A stretch of 64,000 bases of DNA from positions 186,001 to 250,000 of the forward strand of contig NZ_SCVE01000006.1 in the NCBI RefSeq assembly GCF_004297105.1, written 5' to 3'. The stretch is from Herbiconiux sp. GTDB taxonomy: Bacteria > Actinomycetota > Actinomycetes > Actinomycetales > Microbacteriaceae. A program made the translations under genes and the position numbers. Positions 51,618-59,725 of the stretch are shown here, one piece after another (the stretch's first letter is position 1; the number at the start of each line of letters is the position of its first letter). The notes beneath the pieces are model-generated. The model was not told where the DNA came from. It did no database searches and was given only the letters and a program-made list of their open reading frames with translations.

Positions 51618-52255
51618 CGGTTCACCGGATGTCCGAACGCTCGGGTGTAGAGATTCACCGCGGCCACCCGTGGATTCAGACCGGGCTGATGGGTGAGTCC
51701 GAGGCGATCGAACGTGCGGCTGAGCATCCGCTCCACGGCCCGCAGCGTGCGACCCGTCCGCCGTGAGATCTCCTCGTTGGAGAAGCCCTCGGCCAGCGCC
51801 GCGAGCACCTCGAGCTGACCGCGGCTGAGCGTCTCCAACGCTCCGAGAGGTGCTGCGGTGGTGGCCACCGGCTCGGCGCGCGCCACGGCATCGACCCACT
51901 CGGCCAGACGCTCCGGGGAGTCCAGGGCGTCCTTCGACACGAAGCGCGCTCCGGCCACCGCGGCACGGCGGGGCGCGGATGCGGCGCGCGGGTAGTTGGT
52001 GAGGAACATCACACCGAGATGCGGGAGGCGCGCGCGGAGGATGACGGCCAGCTCCACCCCGTCGGGCCGCGACCCGAGGTCGATGTCAGCCACGAGCACA
52101 TCGGCATCGAAGCCGTCTGCCGCCTCGAGGGCCGAGTGCGCATCGGCGTGCTCCGACACCTTGAAACCGGAACGGCGGAGCGAGTCGGCGACGAGCATCC
52201 GAACGAGCGGCTGATCCTCCACGAGGATGACGCGCCGGGTCCACTCATCAGTCAC
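51614..52255 (-). CDS. Response regulator, NarL/LuxR family
   Basis: A 213-residue two-domain regulator. The receiver domain has VEDQPL, the phospho-acceptor aspartate in LVADIDLGS, and the lysine in ARFVSKDA. The C-terminal LuxR helix-turn-helix contains LSRGQLEVLAALAEGFSNEEISRRTGRTLRAVERMLS. It overlaps the downstream kinase gene by four bases. The GTG start has TATCCT exactly 6 bp upstream, so translation is probably leaderless and this is the first gene of the pair. Confidence 0.9.
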   Translation of the reverse strand: MTDEWTRRVILVEDQPLVRMLVADSLRRSGFKVSEHADAHSALEAADGFDADVLVADIDLGSRPDGVELAVILRARLPHLGVMFLTNYPRAASAPRRAAVAGARFVSKDALDSPERLAEWVDAVARAEPVATTAAPLGALETLSRGQLEVLAALAEGFSNEEISRRTGRTLRAVERMLSRTFDRLGLTHQPGLNPRVAAVNLYTRAFGHPVNR

Positions 52256-52267
52256 GTGCTCAGGATA
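52256..52267 (-). promoter_or_regulatory. Leaderless -10 box for the NarL-type regulator
   Basis: On the minus strand TATCCT is followed by GAGCAC and the GTG at 52255. Confidence 0.5.
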
Positions 52268-52279
52268 GGGCTCCCGAGG

Positions 52280-53008
52280 TCACACCACTCCGGATGCGCC
52301 GAGCAGGGCGCCCACGCCGTAGGTCGCGGCGAGCGCGAGGGCTCCCCCGATCACCACGCGGAGGATCGCCCGGGTGCGGGAGCTGCCGCCGATCTGCGCG
52401 GAGATGGCGCCCGTGATGGCGAGGGCCAGGAGCACGGCCACGAAGGTCACGGGGATGCGCCATTCGGGCGGCGGAAGGAGGATGGCGAGCATCGGCAGGA
52501 TCGCGCCGATGGTGAACGCCGCCGCCGAGGCTGCTGCGGCGTGCCACGGGCTCACGACGTCGTCCTCGTCGATGTTGAGCTCCATCGAGAGATGGGCCGA
52601 GAGCGCGTCGTGCTCGGTGAGCTCCACCGCCACCTGACGGGCGGTCTGCTCGCTGAGCCCGCGGGCCCGGTAGAGCTCCGTGAGCTCGTCCAGCTCCTCG
52701 TCGGGCATGTCGCGGAGCTCTTGGCGCTCCTTCGCGATCAGGGCGTGCTCGCTGTCGCTCTGGCTGCTGACCGAGACGTACTCGCCGAGCGCCATGGAGA
52801 TGGCGCCACCCACGAGACCCGCCACGCCCGCGGTGAGGATGGGTCCCGTGTCGCTCGTGGCGCCGGCCACACCGACCACGATCGCCGCGACCGACACGAT
52901 TCCGTCGTTCGCCCCGAGCACACCGGCCCGGAGCCAGTTCAGACGCTGGGCGATTCCGCCCCGGTGGGGTTCATCGGGGTGGGCTGCAGAAGGCGGGTCG
53001 GTCGACAT
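52280..53008 (-). CDS. VIT1/CCC1 family iron/manganese transporter
   Basis: A 242-residue membrane protein that would carry Fe2+ or Mn2+ out of the cytosol. The N-terminal LRAGVLGANDGIVSVAAIVVGVAGA and GAISMALGEYVSVSSQSD are the VIT1/CCC1 signature. A charged cytoplasmic segment (about 90-145) with EHALIAKERQELRDMPDEELDEL and ELTEHDALSAHLSMELNI may bind metal, then three helices end the protein. ATG at 53008 is preceded by GAGTGAG. It is divergent from a ferric reductase-like gene, and the spacer holds a candidate iron-box. Confidence 0.88.
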   Translation of the reverse strand: MSTDPPSAAHPDEPHRGGIAQRLNWLRAGVLGANDGIVSVAAIVVGVAGATSDTGPILTAGVAGLVGGAISMALGEYVSVSSQSDSEHALIAKERQELRDMPDEELDELTELYRARGLSEQTARQVAVELTEHDALSAHLSMELNIDEDDVVSPWHAAAASAAAFTIGAILPMLAILLPPPEWRIPVTFVAVLLALAITGAISAQIGGSSRTRAILRVVIGGALALAATYGVGALLGASGVV

Positions 53009-53045
53009 GCGCTCACTCAAACACGTCGCCGCGCCGACGGGCAAC

Positions 53046-53070
53046 GTTGGTGAGGCTAATCATTCTCAAC
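53046..53070. promoter_or_regulatory. Candidate iron-responsive (DtxR/IdeR-like) operator
   Basis: The AT-richer stretch around TGAGGCTAATCATTCTCA, flanked by GTTG and CAAC, forms an imperfect inverted repeat between two iron-related, divergent genes. The stretch GTGAGGCTAATC shares most positions with the actinobacterial iron-box core GTTAGCCTAACC. The match is partial, so the call rests on position as much as sequence. Confidence 0.4.
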
Positions 53071-53149
53071 GGGACGTCTAAGAATGCTGGAAGAAATCGG
53101 CGGGATCGTTGACACCATCGCCACCCGACTCCCCCGAATCGAGCAGAGA

Positions 53150-54574
53150 ATGACGACACGAACCGCCCCCACGCTGCGCCTGAACACGCGCCGTGCGGTC
53201 GACATGATCGTGCGCGATCGCCGCATCCGCGCCCGTCGGCGGATGCGCGCCGCCGATCTGATGGTGGCCTCGGTCTGGGCGTCGGTCGCCCTGGCCATCT
53301 CCCTGTGGCTCGCCTACGGCGGCCTGAACCAGATCACCGATCCCGCCTCCGGCATCACGGCCCTCGGCATCGTGACCGGCCTGGTGGGCACCGACCTCAT
53401 CCTGGTGATGCTCGTGCTCGCCGCGCGCATCCCGCTGATCGATCGCGTGGTGGGCCAGGACAAGGCGATGGCGTTCCACCGCACGCTGGGGAAGCCCGCG
53501 CTCTATCTCATCCTCGCTCACGGCGCCCTGCTGACCCTCGGCTACGCGCTGAGCGACGGCACGAACGTGATCGCCGAGACGATCAGCCTCCTCCAGGGCA
53601 CCGATCTGCTGCTCGCCTATCTCGGGCTCGCACTGCTGATCGCCGTGGTGGTCACCTCGGTGGTGGCCGTGCGCCGGCGGTTCTCCTACGAGGCCTGGCA
53701 CCTCATCCATCTGCTCAGCTACCTCGCGGTGCTGGTCGCGGTGCCGCACCAGCTGAGCACCGGCGGAGTGCTCGCCGACGGCAGCGGGCAGCGCATCTAC
53801 TGGATCGGGCTCTACCTGCTGGCGTTCGGTTCGATCGGGGTGTTCCGCTTCCTGGTGCCCACCCTGCGCAGCGCCCGCCACGACATCCGGGTCGCCGGCG
53901 TCGAGCAGGTGGCGCCCGGTGTCGTGTCGCTCTACCTCACGGGCCGCGATCTGGACCGGTTGCAGACGGCGGGCGGGCAGTACGCCATCTGGCGCTTCTG
54001 GACGGGCGCGACCTGGTGGCACGCGCATCCGATCTCCTTCTCGGCGGTGCCGACCGCTTCGACGGCACGCCTCACGGTGCGCGACCTCGGCCGGGGCAGC
54101 GCCGCGATCGGGCGGGTCCGACCCGGCACCCGGGTGTCGATCGAGGGTCCCTACGGCGTGTTCACCGACGCGCACCGGGTGGCGCCGAAGCTCGCGGTCA
54201 TCGCGGCGGGGATCGGTATCACCCCGATCCGGTCGTTGCTCGAGCACTCGCCGCTGCGCCCTCGTGAGGCCACGGTCATCCTCCGCGGCACCGACGGCGA
54301 CCAGAGCTACCTGTGGAACGAGATCGGCGCGCTGCGCAGCATGCGCGGCAACTCCGTCTTCACCATGCTCGGCGCTCGCCCACCCGGCCTCGCCACCTGG
54401 ATGTCGGCTGAAGCGCTCTCCCGCGGAGTGACGATCTCCTCGGCGCTGCCCGACCTGCTCCAATCGGATCTGTACGTGTGCGGCCCTCAGTCGTGGGCCG
54501 ACCTGGTGATCCGGGACGCGCGTGCAGCTGGTCTGCCCGAGGCGCAGATCCACGTGGAGAGGTTCGACTGGTGA
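53150..54574 (+). CDS. Ferric reductase-like transmembrane flavocytochrome
   Basis: A 474-residue membrane oxidoreductase. Six helices (about residues 36-240) carry histidines H110, H124, H184, H187 and H200 that could ligate two hemes, as in ferric reductase/NADPH oxidase proteins. The cytosolic part has an FAD site (HPISFSA, about 293-299), a pyridine-nucleotide site (GIGITPIRSLLE) and VCGPQSW. It would move electrons from NAD(P)H across the membrane. An upstream ATG at 53084 would add 22 residues; the ATG at 53150 was preferred because family members start with a basic segment. It overlaps the FMN-carrier gene by GTGA. Confidence 0.88.
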   Translation: MTTRTAPTLRLNTRRAVDMIVRDRRIRARRRMRAADLMVASVWASVALAISLWLAYGGLNQITDPASGITALGIVTGLVGTDLILVMLVLAARIPLIDRVVGQDKAMAFHRTLGKPALYLILAHGALLTLGYALSDGTNVIAETISLLQGTDLLLAYLGLALLIAVVVTSVVAVRRRFSYEAWHLIHLLSYLAVLVAVPHQLSTGGVLADGSGQRIYWIGLYLLAFGSIGVFRFLVPTLRSARHDIRVAGVEQVAPGVVSLYLTGRDLDRLQTAGGQYAIWRFWTGATWWHAHPISFSAVPTASTARLTVRDLGRGSAAIGRVRPGTRVSIEGPYGVFTDAHRVAPKLAVIAAGIGITPIRSLLEHSPLRPREATVILRGTDGDQSYLWNEIGALRSMRGNSVFTMLGARPPGLATWMSAEALSRGVTISSALPDLLQSDLYVCGPQSWADLVIRDARAAGLPEAQIHVERFDW

Positions 54575-55119
54575 GGGCCCGCGCCGTCGTCCTTGGCCTC
54601 CTGTCGTCGACCGCGGTTCTCGCGGTCGGCTGGCAGCTCGGCGCCCAGGGCCAGCAGACGCAGACGGCGGTGGCTGGAACGGATGCTTCGGCGGCCTCCC
54701 CGTCGACCGTGAGCGGAGAAGCTGCCGCAGCCTCGCCGACCGCTACTCCGACGCCCGCTGCGACGTCCACACCTGCTGCGACGCCGACGCCGACGCCGAC
54801 CGCGGCGAGCGCGGCGCCCGCTGCACCCGCGGCCTCCGGGGTCTCGGGCACGTTCACCGGCACCGCCGCCCGCACCCGCTACGGAGACGTGCAGGTCGAG
54901 ATCACCGTGCAGAACGGCTCGATCACGGATGTCACGGCACTCCAGCTCACCGACCAGGATTCACGATCGGTGTCGATCAGCAACCGTGCCGCCCCGGTTC
55001 TGCGCCAGGAGGTGCTGTCGGCCCAGTCGGCGAACGTGAAGAACGTCTCGGGAGCGACGTACACGACCGACGGCTACCTCACCTCGCTGCAGTCGGCGCT
55101 CGACCAGGCAGGACTCTGA
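54571..55119 (+). CDS. Extracytoplasmic FMN-binding domain protein
   Basis: A 182-residue exported protein. A hydrophobic N-terminal segment (about 4-22) anchors or exports it, a long Thr/Pro/Ala-rich stalk (about 30-90) spans the wall space, and a C-terminal FMN-binding domain (about 92-182) ends with SGATYTTDGYLTSLQ. The motif SGAT (160-163) is the site at which ApbE enzymes attach FMN through a phosphoester bond, expected at T163. It overlaps the reductase gene (GTGA) and is followed by apbE after 2 bp, so it is the likely electron acceptor outside the membrane. Confidence 0.9.
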   Translation: MRARAVVLGLLSSTAVLAVGWQLGAQGQQTQTAVAGTDASAASPSTVSGEAAAASPTATPTPAATSTPAATPTPTPTAASAAPAAPAASGVSGTFTGTAARTRYGDVQVEITVQNGSITDVTALQLTDQDSRSVSISNRAAPVLRQEVLSAQSANVKNVSGATYTTDGYLTSLQSALDQAGL

Positions 55120-55121
55120 CG

Positions 55122-55883
55122 GTGACGGCGCACGTCTTCGACACCATGGGGACCACCGTGAGCATCCGCGTCGCCGGCTCTCCTCCGGCCGAGAGCGTGC
55201 TGCGCGCTGCCGAGGAGACGTTCGCGCGCTTCGATCGCCGGTTCAGTCTCTACCGCGCCGACTCGGAGCTGAGCCGGATCGCTCGGGGCGAGCTCGCCCT
55301 GCCCCGCTCCAGCAGCATCCTGCGCGACACGTACGCGGCGGCGCTGGAGTGGTCGAACCGCACCGGAGGGGCCTTCACCCCGCACCGGCCCGACGGGGTG
55401 CTCGACCTCTCGGGCATCGTCAAGGCGGATGCCATCGAGGCGGCGGGCCGCATCCTCGACCTGGCGGGCGTGCCGGCCTGGGTGCTGAACGCGGGCGGCG
55501 ACATCCTCGTCCGCGGCACCATCGACGACTCGTCGTCGCGAATCGGCATCGTCGACCCCGACGACCGCGAGTCCCTGCTCTGCACGGTGCAGCTCGCCGG
55601 AACACGTCGGGCGCTGGCCACCTCCGGCAGCGCCGAGCGCGGTGAGCACATCTGGCGCGCGCCGGCACCGCGGTCGGCCGACCACGGCTTTCGGCAGGTG
55701 TCGGTCGTGGCCGACGACATCGTCACCGCCGATGTGCTGGCCACCGCGATCCTGGCCGGCGGCCCCGATCGGCTGAACGACGTGCTCGACGGCTTCGACG
55801 TCGACGCCCTGACCGTCGATGACCGCGGGGGCATCACGGCCTCGCCCGGGTTCCGGGCCGCCGCGGGACTGCTCCTCGCATGA
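55122..55883 (+). CDS. apbE: ApbE, FAD:protein FMN transferase
   Basis: A 253-residue flavin transferase that moves FMN from FAD to a Thr/Ser of target proteins. Family blocks are FDRRFSLYRADSELSRI, DLSGIVKADAIEAAG and VLNAGGDILVRG, with the metal-binding region TADVLATAILA near the end. Canonical relatives are exported lipoproteins of about 330 residues; this one is shorter and has no signal peptide, a form common in actinobacteria. The FMN-carrier gene just upstream is its expected substrate. The stop overlaps an upstream candidate start of the regulator gene (ATGA). Confidence 0.92.
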   Translation: MTAHVFDTMGTTVSIRVAGSPPAESVLRAAEETFARFDRRFSLYRADSELSRIARGELALPRSSSILRDTYAAALEWSNRTGGAFTPHRPDGVLDLSGIVKADAIEAAGRILDLAGVPAWVLNAGGDILVRGTIDDSSSRIGIVDPDDRESLLCTVQLAGTRRALATSGSAERGEHIWRAPAPRSADHGFRQVSVVADDIVTADVLATAILAGGPDRLNDVLDGFDVDALTVDDRGGITASPGFRAAAGLLLA

Positions 55884-55900
55884 GCGCGATCACGCCTGCC

Positions 55901-55912
55901 TATACTGCGAAC
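55901..55912 (+). promoter_or_regulatory. Internal leaderless promoter -10 for the response regulator
   Basis: TGCCTATACTGCGAACATG contains TATACT (55901-55906) six bases before the ATG at 55913. It lies just after the apbE stop, so the two-component pair may have its own promoter inside the operon. Confidence 0.6.
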
Positions 55913-56581
55913 ATGCCGGACTCCGCACGCATCCTCCTCGTCGAGGACGACGCGCGCTTGGCGCTCCTGCTGGAGCAGTTGCTGCATGCGGAGGGGTACG
56001 ACACCGTGCTCGCACGCGACGGGCAGCGCGCACTGCACGAAGGCCTGACCCAGGAGTTCGACGCCATCATCCTCGATCGGGGTCTCCCGGTGCTCGAAGG
56101 CCTCGACGTTCTCACCCGGCTCCGCGACCGCGGCGTGCTCGCGCCCGCGCTCATCCTCTCGGCGCTCAGCAACCCTGCCGACCGGGTGGAAGGTCTGGAC
56201 CGCGGCGCCGAGGACTACCTCGGCAAGCCGTTCGACATCGACGAGCTGCTCGCCCGCATCCGGGCCCTGCTCCGCCGGCACCGCAGCACCGTTCCCACGC
56301 TCCCGCTGCCGCAGGGCGCCCTCGACACGAGCAGCCGCACGGTGACCACCCGGAGCGGCGACACGGTCGACCTCTCCGAACGCGAATGCGGCCTTCTGGA
56401 GCGTCTGGCGCGGCGGCCCGGCCAGGTCTTCGAACGCGACGACCTCCTCGGCGCGGTGTTCCCCGACGCCGACGACCCCGGCGTCGTCGACACCTACGTG
56501 CACTATCTCCGTAAGAAGCTCGGGCGTGACTGCGTGAAGACCGTGCGCGGCATCGGATACCAGCTGGGGCCCCTCCGATGA
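55913..56581 (+). CDS. Response regulator, OmpR family
   Basis: A 222-residue regulator. The receiver domain starts with ARILLVEDD; the phospho-acceptor is in AIILDRGLP and the conserved lysine in DYLGKPFD. The C-terminal winged helix is VDTYVHYLRKKLGRDCVKTVRGIGYQL. The ATG at 55913 is preceded by a perfect leaderless -10 and gives the normal length; an ATG at 55880, overlapping the apbE stop, would add 11 residues and is the alternative. It overlaps its kinase gene (ATGA). It probably controls the flavocytochrome operon, but the signal is unknown. Confidence 0.9.
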   Translation: MPDSARILLVEDDARLALLLEQLLHAEGYDTVLARDGQRALHEGLTQEFDAIILDRGLPVLEGLDVLTRLRDRGVLAPALILSALSNPADRVEGLDRGAEDYLGKPFDIDELLARIRALLRRHRSTVPTLPLPQGALDTSSRTVTTRSGDTVDLSERECGLLERLARRPGQVFERDDLLGAVFPDADDPGVVDTYVHYLRKKLGRDCVKTVRGIGYQLGPLR

Positions 56582-57876
56582 GCGCGCGGAGACGCTCCGA
56601 CCCCGAAGATCTCCGGGGCCCATCGTTGCGGCTCACGGCGCAGTTCACGAGCCTGGTGCTCGTGATCCTCGCGGTGGTCGGTGTCATCGTCTACGCCATC
56701 GTGAGCAACAGCATCACCGAGTCGTTCGAGCGCGAACTGGTGGCGGCGACCCAGATCGACTCGGGGCAGGATGCGGCGGCCGGTACCTTCGTGACCATCG
56801 TCGACGGCCGTACCGGTGGGCAGGTCATCACCCCGTCCGGGATGCCCGCCGGCCTCCTCGACACCGCCGCACTGCAGGCGGTCGCGGCCGGTGGTGCCGA
56901 CCAGCGCTCCGAGCGCACCGTCGACGGCCGCACCTACTCGCTGCTCACCACCTCGACCACGGGCGACCGCAATCACGACCGCGTGGTGCAGGTCGCCCTC
57001 GATCAGCACGAGGGTGCGGAGGAACTGGGCCGGCTCGCCGCCGCGCTCCTGCTCGGCGGCGCGATCGCGGTCGTTCTCGCGTTCGCCGCGTCGTACCTCA
57101 TGGCCCGGCGCGCCATGCGCCCCCTCGCCGACGCGCTCGCCCTCCAGCGCCGCTTCGTGGCGGATGCCAGCCACGAGCTCCGCACCCCGCTCACCCTGCT
57201 CAGCACCCGCGCCCAGATGCTGAAGCGCCGAGCGCGGGACGACCTGCCCGACGACGTCACCGCGTCCATCGACGAGGTGGTCACCGATGCGAACGCCCTG
57301 ACCGACATCCTCGACGACCTGCTGATCGCGGCCGACCCGAGGAGCGCCGCGGACCAGGAGCCGGTCGATCTCGTGGCGGTCGCCGATCGGGCGGTCGCGC
57401 TCCTCGCCGACGATGCCGCGGCACGCGGGATCGCGCTGACCCGTCCCGACGGGTCAGCATCGGCGATGGTGTCGGGATCACCGGCCGCGCTCCTGCGCGT
57501 CGTCATCGCGCTCAGCACGAACGCTCTCGACCACGCGCGCACGACCGTCGGCGTGACCGTGGAGATCACGGCGTCGCGAGCGCTCCTCACGGTCACCGAT
57601 GACGGACCGGGGTTCGATCCGGGCATCGCCGCGACGGCGTTCGAGCGGTTCGCCAGTGGCCGCCGCGACAGGGTGGCGAGAAGCGGAGCGCCGGAGCCCG
57701 CATCCGTCGACGACAACGGCACCCGGCACTACGGGCTCGGCTTGGCGCTCGTCTCGGAGATCACCCGGCGGCACGGCGGTACGGTCACCATCGACCAGTC
57801 CCGCAGCGGCGGCGCCGTGGTGTGCAGCTTCCCCCTCACACCACGAGACGCCCCGGCGCCGAGCGATCCGAGCTGA
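56578..57876 (+). CDS. Sensor histidine kinase (HisKA type)
   Basis: A 432-residue membrane kinase. Two helices (about 23-47 and 157-178) flank a periplasmic-side sensing domain of about 105 residues. The H box is VADASHELRTPLTLLST, the N box STNALDHARTTV, and the G boxes DDGPGFDPG and HYGLGLALVSEI. A Ser/Asp-rich insert (about 368-383) lies between the G boxes. It overlaps its regulator by four bases and, at the other end, overlaps the convergent kinase of the next system by 41 bp. Confidence 0.92.
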   Translation: MSARRRSDPEDLRGPSLRLTAQFTSLVLVILAVVGVIVYAIVSNSITESFERELVAATQIDSGQDAAAGTFVTIVDGRTGGQVITPSGMPAGLLDTAALQAVAAGGADQRSERTVDGRTYSLLTTSTTGDRNHDRVVQVALDQHEGAEELGRLAAALLLGGAIAVVLAFAASYLMARRAMRPLADALALQRRFVADASHELRTPLTLLSTRAQMLKRRARDDLPDDVTASIDEVVTDANALTDILDDLLIAADPRSAADQEPVDLVAVADRAVALLADDAAARGIALTRPDGSASAMVSGSPAALLRVVIALSTNALDHARTTVGVTVEITASRALLTVTDDGPGFDPGIAATAFERFASGRRDRVARSGAPEPASVDDNGTRHYGLGLALVSEITRRHGGTVTIDQSRSGGAVVCSFPLTPRDAPAPSDPS

Positions 57877-58918
57877 CCCGCGGGAAGACTGTGGTCGCGG
57901 TGAGTCCGTCGGGAAGGCGTGCGGCGAGGGTGAACTCGGCGTGATGGGTGTCGGCGATCGCCGACACGATGGTGAGCCCGAGGCCGTGACCACCGGAGGT
58001 GCGCAGGCGCGCGCGGTAGAAGGGCTCGGTCAAGAGGGCGATGCGTTCAGCCGGCAGGATGTCGCCCGAGTTCTGCACCACGAGCTGAGCGCGTCCATCG
58101 GGGAGCGTGCCCGTGGCGATGTCGATGACCCCGTGATCGTGGTTGTGGGTGACGGCGTTGCGGAGCAGGTTCACGACGAGATCCCGGATGAGCCGGGGAT
58201 CGCCCCGCACGGATGCGGGCTCGAGTGCCCTGGTGACGGTGAGACCTCTCGCCTCCGCCTGATCCGAGACGGCCGAGGCCTCCTCGGCCACGATGCCGGC
58301 CAGGTCGGTCTCCTCGACCACCTCGGGCCTGCCTCCGTGCGCCAGGTCGAGCAGAGCGGTGGTCGTCTCCGTCATCGACTCCACCGTGGCGAGGAGGCGC
58401 TGGAACGTCTCCCGCGTGTGCGGGGGCGTGGCATCGCCCGACTCGCGGAGGGCGACCTGCAGAATCGTCTTCATCGTCGCGAGGGGGGTGCGCAGCTCGT
58501 GCGAGGCGTTGGCCGCGAACAGCGACCGGCTGCGGAAGGCCGACTCCAGTTGGGCGAAGAGCATGTCGAAGGTGTCGGCCAGCGAGCGGATCTCGTCATC
58601 GGGTCCGCTCAGCCGCAGGCGCGTGTCCAGCGAGGTCTCATCGACCTGCCGGACGACCTGATTGAGGCGCCGCAGCGGCCGGAGCATCCTCCCCGCCACC
58701 AGCCAGCTCGCCAGGGCCCCGAGGGCGGCGATCACCAGCACCGTGCCGATCGCCACCTGGTAGAGCAGGTCGATCAGGGCGCCGTTCATCACCTGCACGG
58801 TGACGTTCACGGCGGCGATCATGGCCAGCCCCGTGCACACGAGCAGCGCGGTGTAGGTGAGGGCGAGACGGTTCCGGATGCTCAGCCCGGCCCGCCGGGT
58901 GCGCTGCGACTCAGCCAC
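57836..58918 (-). CDS. Sensor histidine kinase (HisKA type), second system
   Basis: A 360-residue kinase with two helices (about 18-40 and 50-73) and only about ten residues between them, so it has almost no outside sensing domain and probably senses in the membrane. A HAMP linker follows (MLRPLRRLNQVVRQVDETSL). The H box is AANASHELRTPLATM, the N box VVNLLRNAVTHNHD, and the ATP lid VQNSGDILPAERI with GGHGLGLTIVSAI; DxG is replaced by NSG. The GTG start overlaps the stop of the regulator gene by eight bases. Confidence 0.9.
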   Translation of the reverse strand: MAESQRTRRAGLSIRNRLALTYTALLVCTGLAMIAAVNVTVQVMNGALIDLLYQVAIGTVLVIAALGALASWLVAGRMLRPLRRLNQVVRQVDETSLDTRLRLSGPDDEIRSLADTFDMLFAQLESAFRSRSLFAANASHELRTPLATMKTILQVALRESGDATPPHTRETFQRLLATVESMTETTTALLDLAHGGRPEVVEETDLAGIVAEEASAVSDQAEARGLTVTRALEPASVRGDPRLIRDLVVNLLRNAVTHNHDHGVIDIATGTLPDGRAQLVVQNSGDILPAERIALLTEPFYRARLRTSGGHGLGLTIVSAIADTHHAEFTLAARLPDGLTATTVFPRVSSDRSAPGRLVV

Positions 58919-59579
58919 GACCGGCCCTCATGCGATAGCCGACCCCGGCGACCGTCTCGATCGGGTCGGGGGCGCCGAGACGCTTTCGCAGACTGGACAC
59001 GGTCATCCGCACGGCGTTGGTGAACGGGTCGGCATTCTCGTCCCATGCCTTCTCGAGCAGCCGTTCCGCGCTGATCACGCCGCCCGCCGCTTCCATCAGA
59101 ACGGCGAGCACGGAGAACTCCTTACGACTGAGCCGCACGAAGCGACCGGAACGATAGACCTCGCGACGGAAGGGATCGAGCCGGATGTCGCCCTGCTCGA
59201 GAATGGGCGGGAGGGCGGGCGCGTTGCGCCGGTGCAGCGCACGCAGCCGCGCGACGAGCTCTTCGAACTCGAACGGCTTGACCAGGTAGTCGTCCGCGCC
59301 GAGTTCCAGCCCTCCGACCCGGTCAGCCAAGGTCGAGGCGGCCGTGAGCATCAGGATGAGGGGCGCACCGGGCTGCCCTGCCAGCCGGCGGCAGATCTCG
59401 TCGCCGTGCACGAGAGGAAGGTCGCGGTCGAGCACGATCGCGTCGTAGTCGTTCACGGCGATCTTCTCCAGGGCCTCGGCGCCATCGGCGGCCACATCCG
59501 CCGCGAACGCTTCGAGACGGAGTCCGCGCTGGATGGCGTCGGCGAGGAACACCTCGTCTTCGGCGATCAGCACTCTCAT
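58911..59579 (-). CDS. Response regulator, OmpR family, second system
   Basis: A 222-residue regulator. Receiver: VLIAEDEVFLADAI, phospho-acceptor in AIVLDRDLPL, lysine in DYLVKPFE. Winged helix: VRMTVSSLRKRLGAPDPIETVAGVGYRM. The ATG at 59579 has AGGAGC 7 bp upstream; the longer open frame is not family-like. It is divergent from a small secreted protein with 146 bp between, which makes that gene its first candidate target. Confidence 0.92.
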   Translation of the reverse strand: MRVLIAEDEVFLADAIQRGLRLEAFAADVAADGAEALEKIAVNDYDAIVLDRDLPLVHGDEICRRLAGQPGAPLILMLTAASTLADRVGGLELGADDYLVKPFEFEELVARLRALHRRNAPALPPILEQGDIRLDPFRREVYRSGRFVRLSRKEFSVLAVLMEAAGGVISAERLLEKAWDENADPFTNAVRMTVSSLRKRLGAPDPIETVAGVGYRMRAGRG

Positions 59580-59725
59580 ACCTGCTCCTGTCGGAAGGCC
59601 GTTCATGGTCGGCTGCCCAACCCAATCACACAGCGCATGTGGAAAACGTAAGAGATTCTGCAGGCGCCACCGCGACATCCGGGTCGCTTGGATCGAATCA
59701 CCAGCCCCCGAAAAGGAGAACCACC

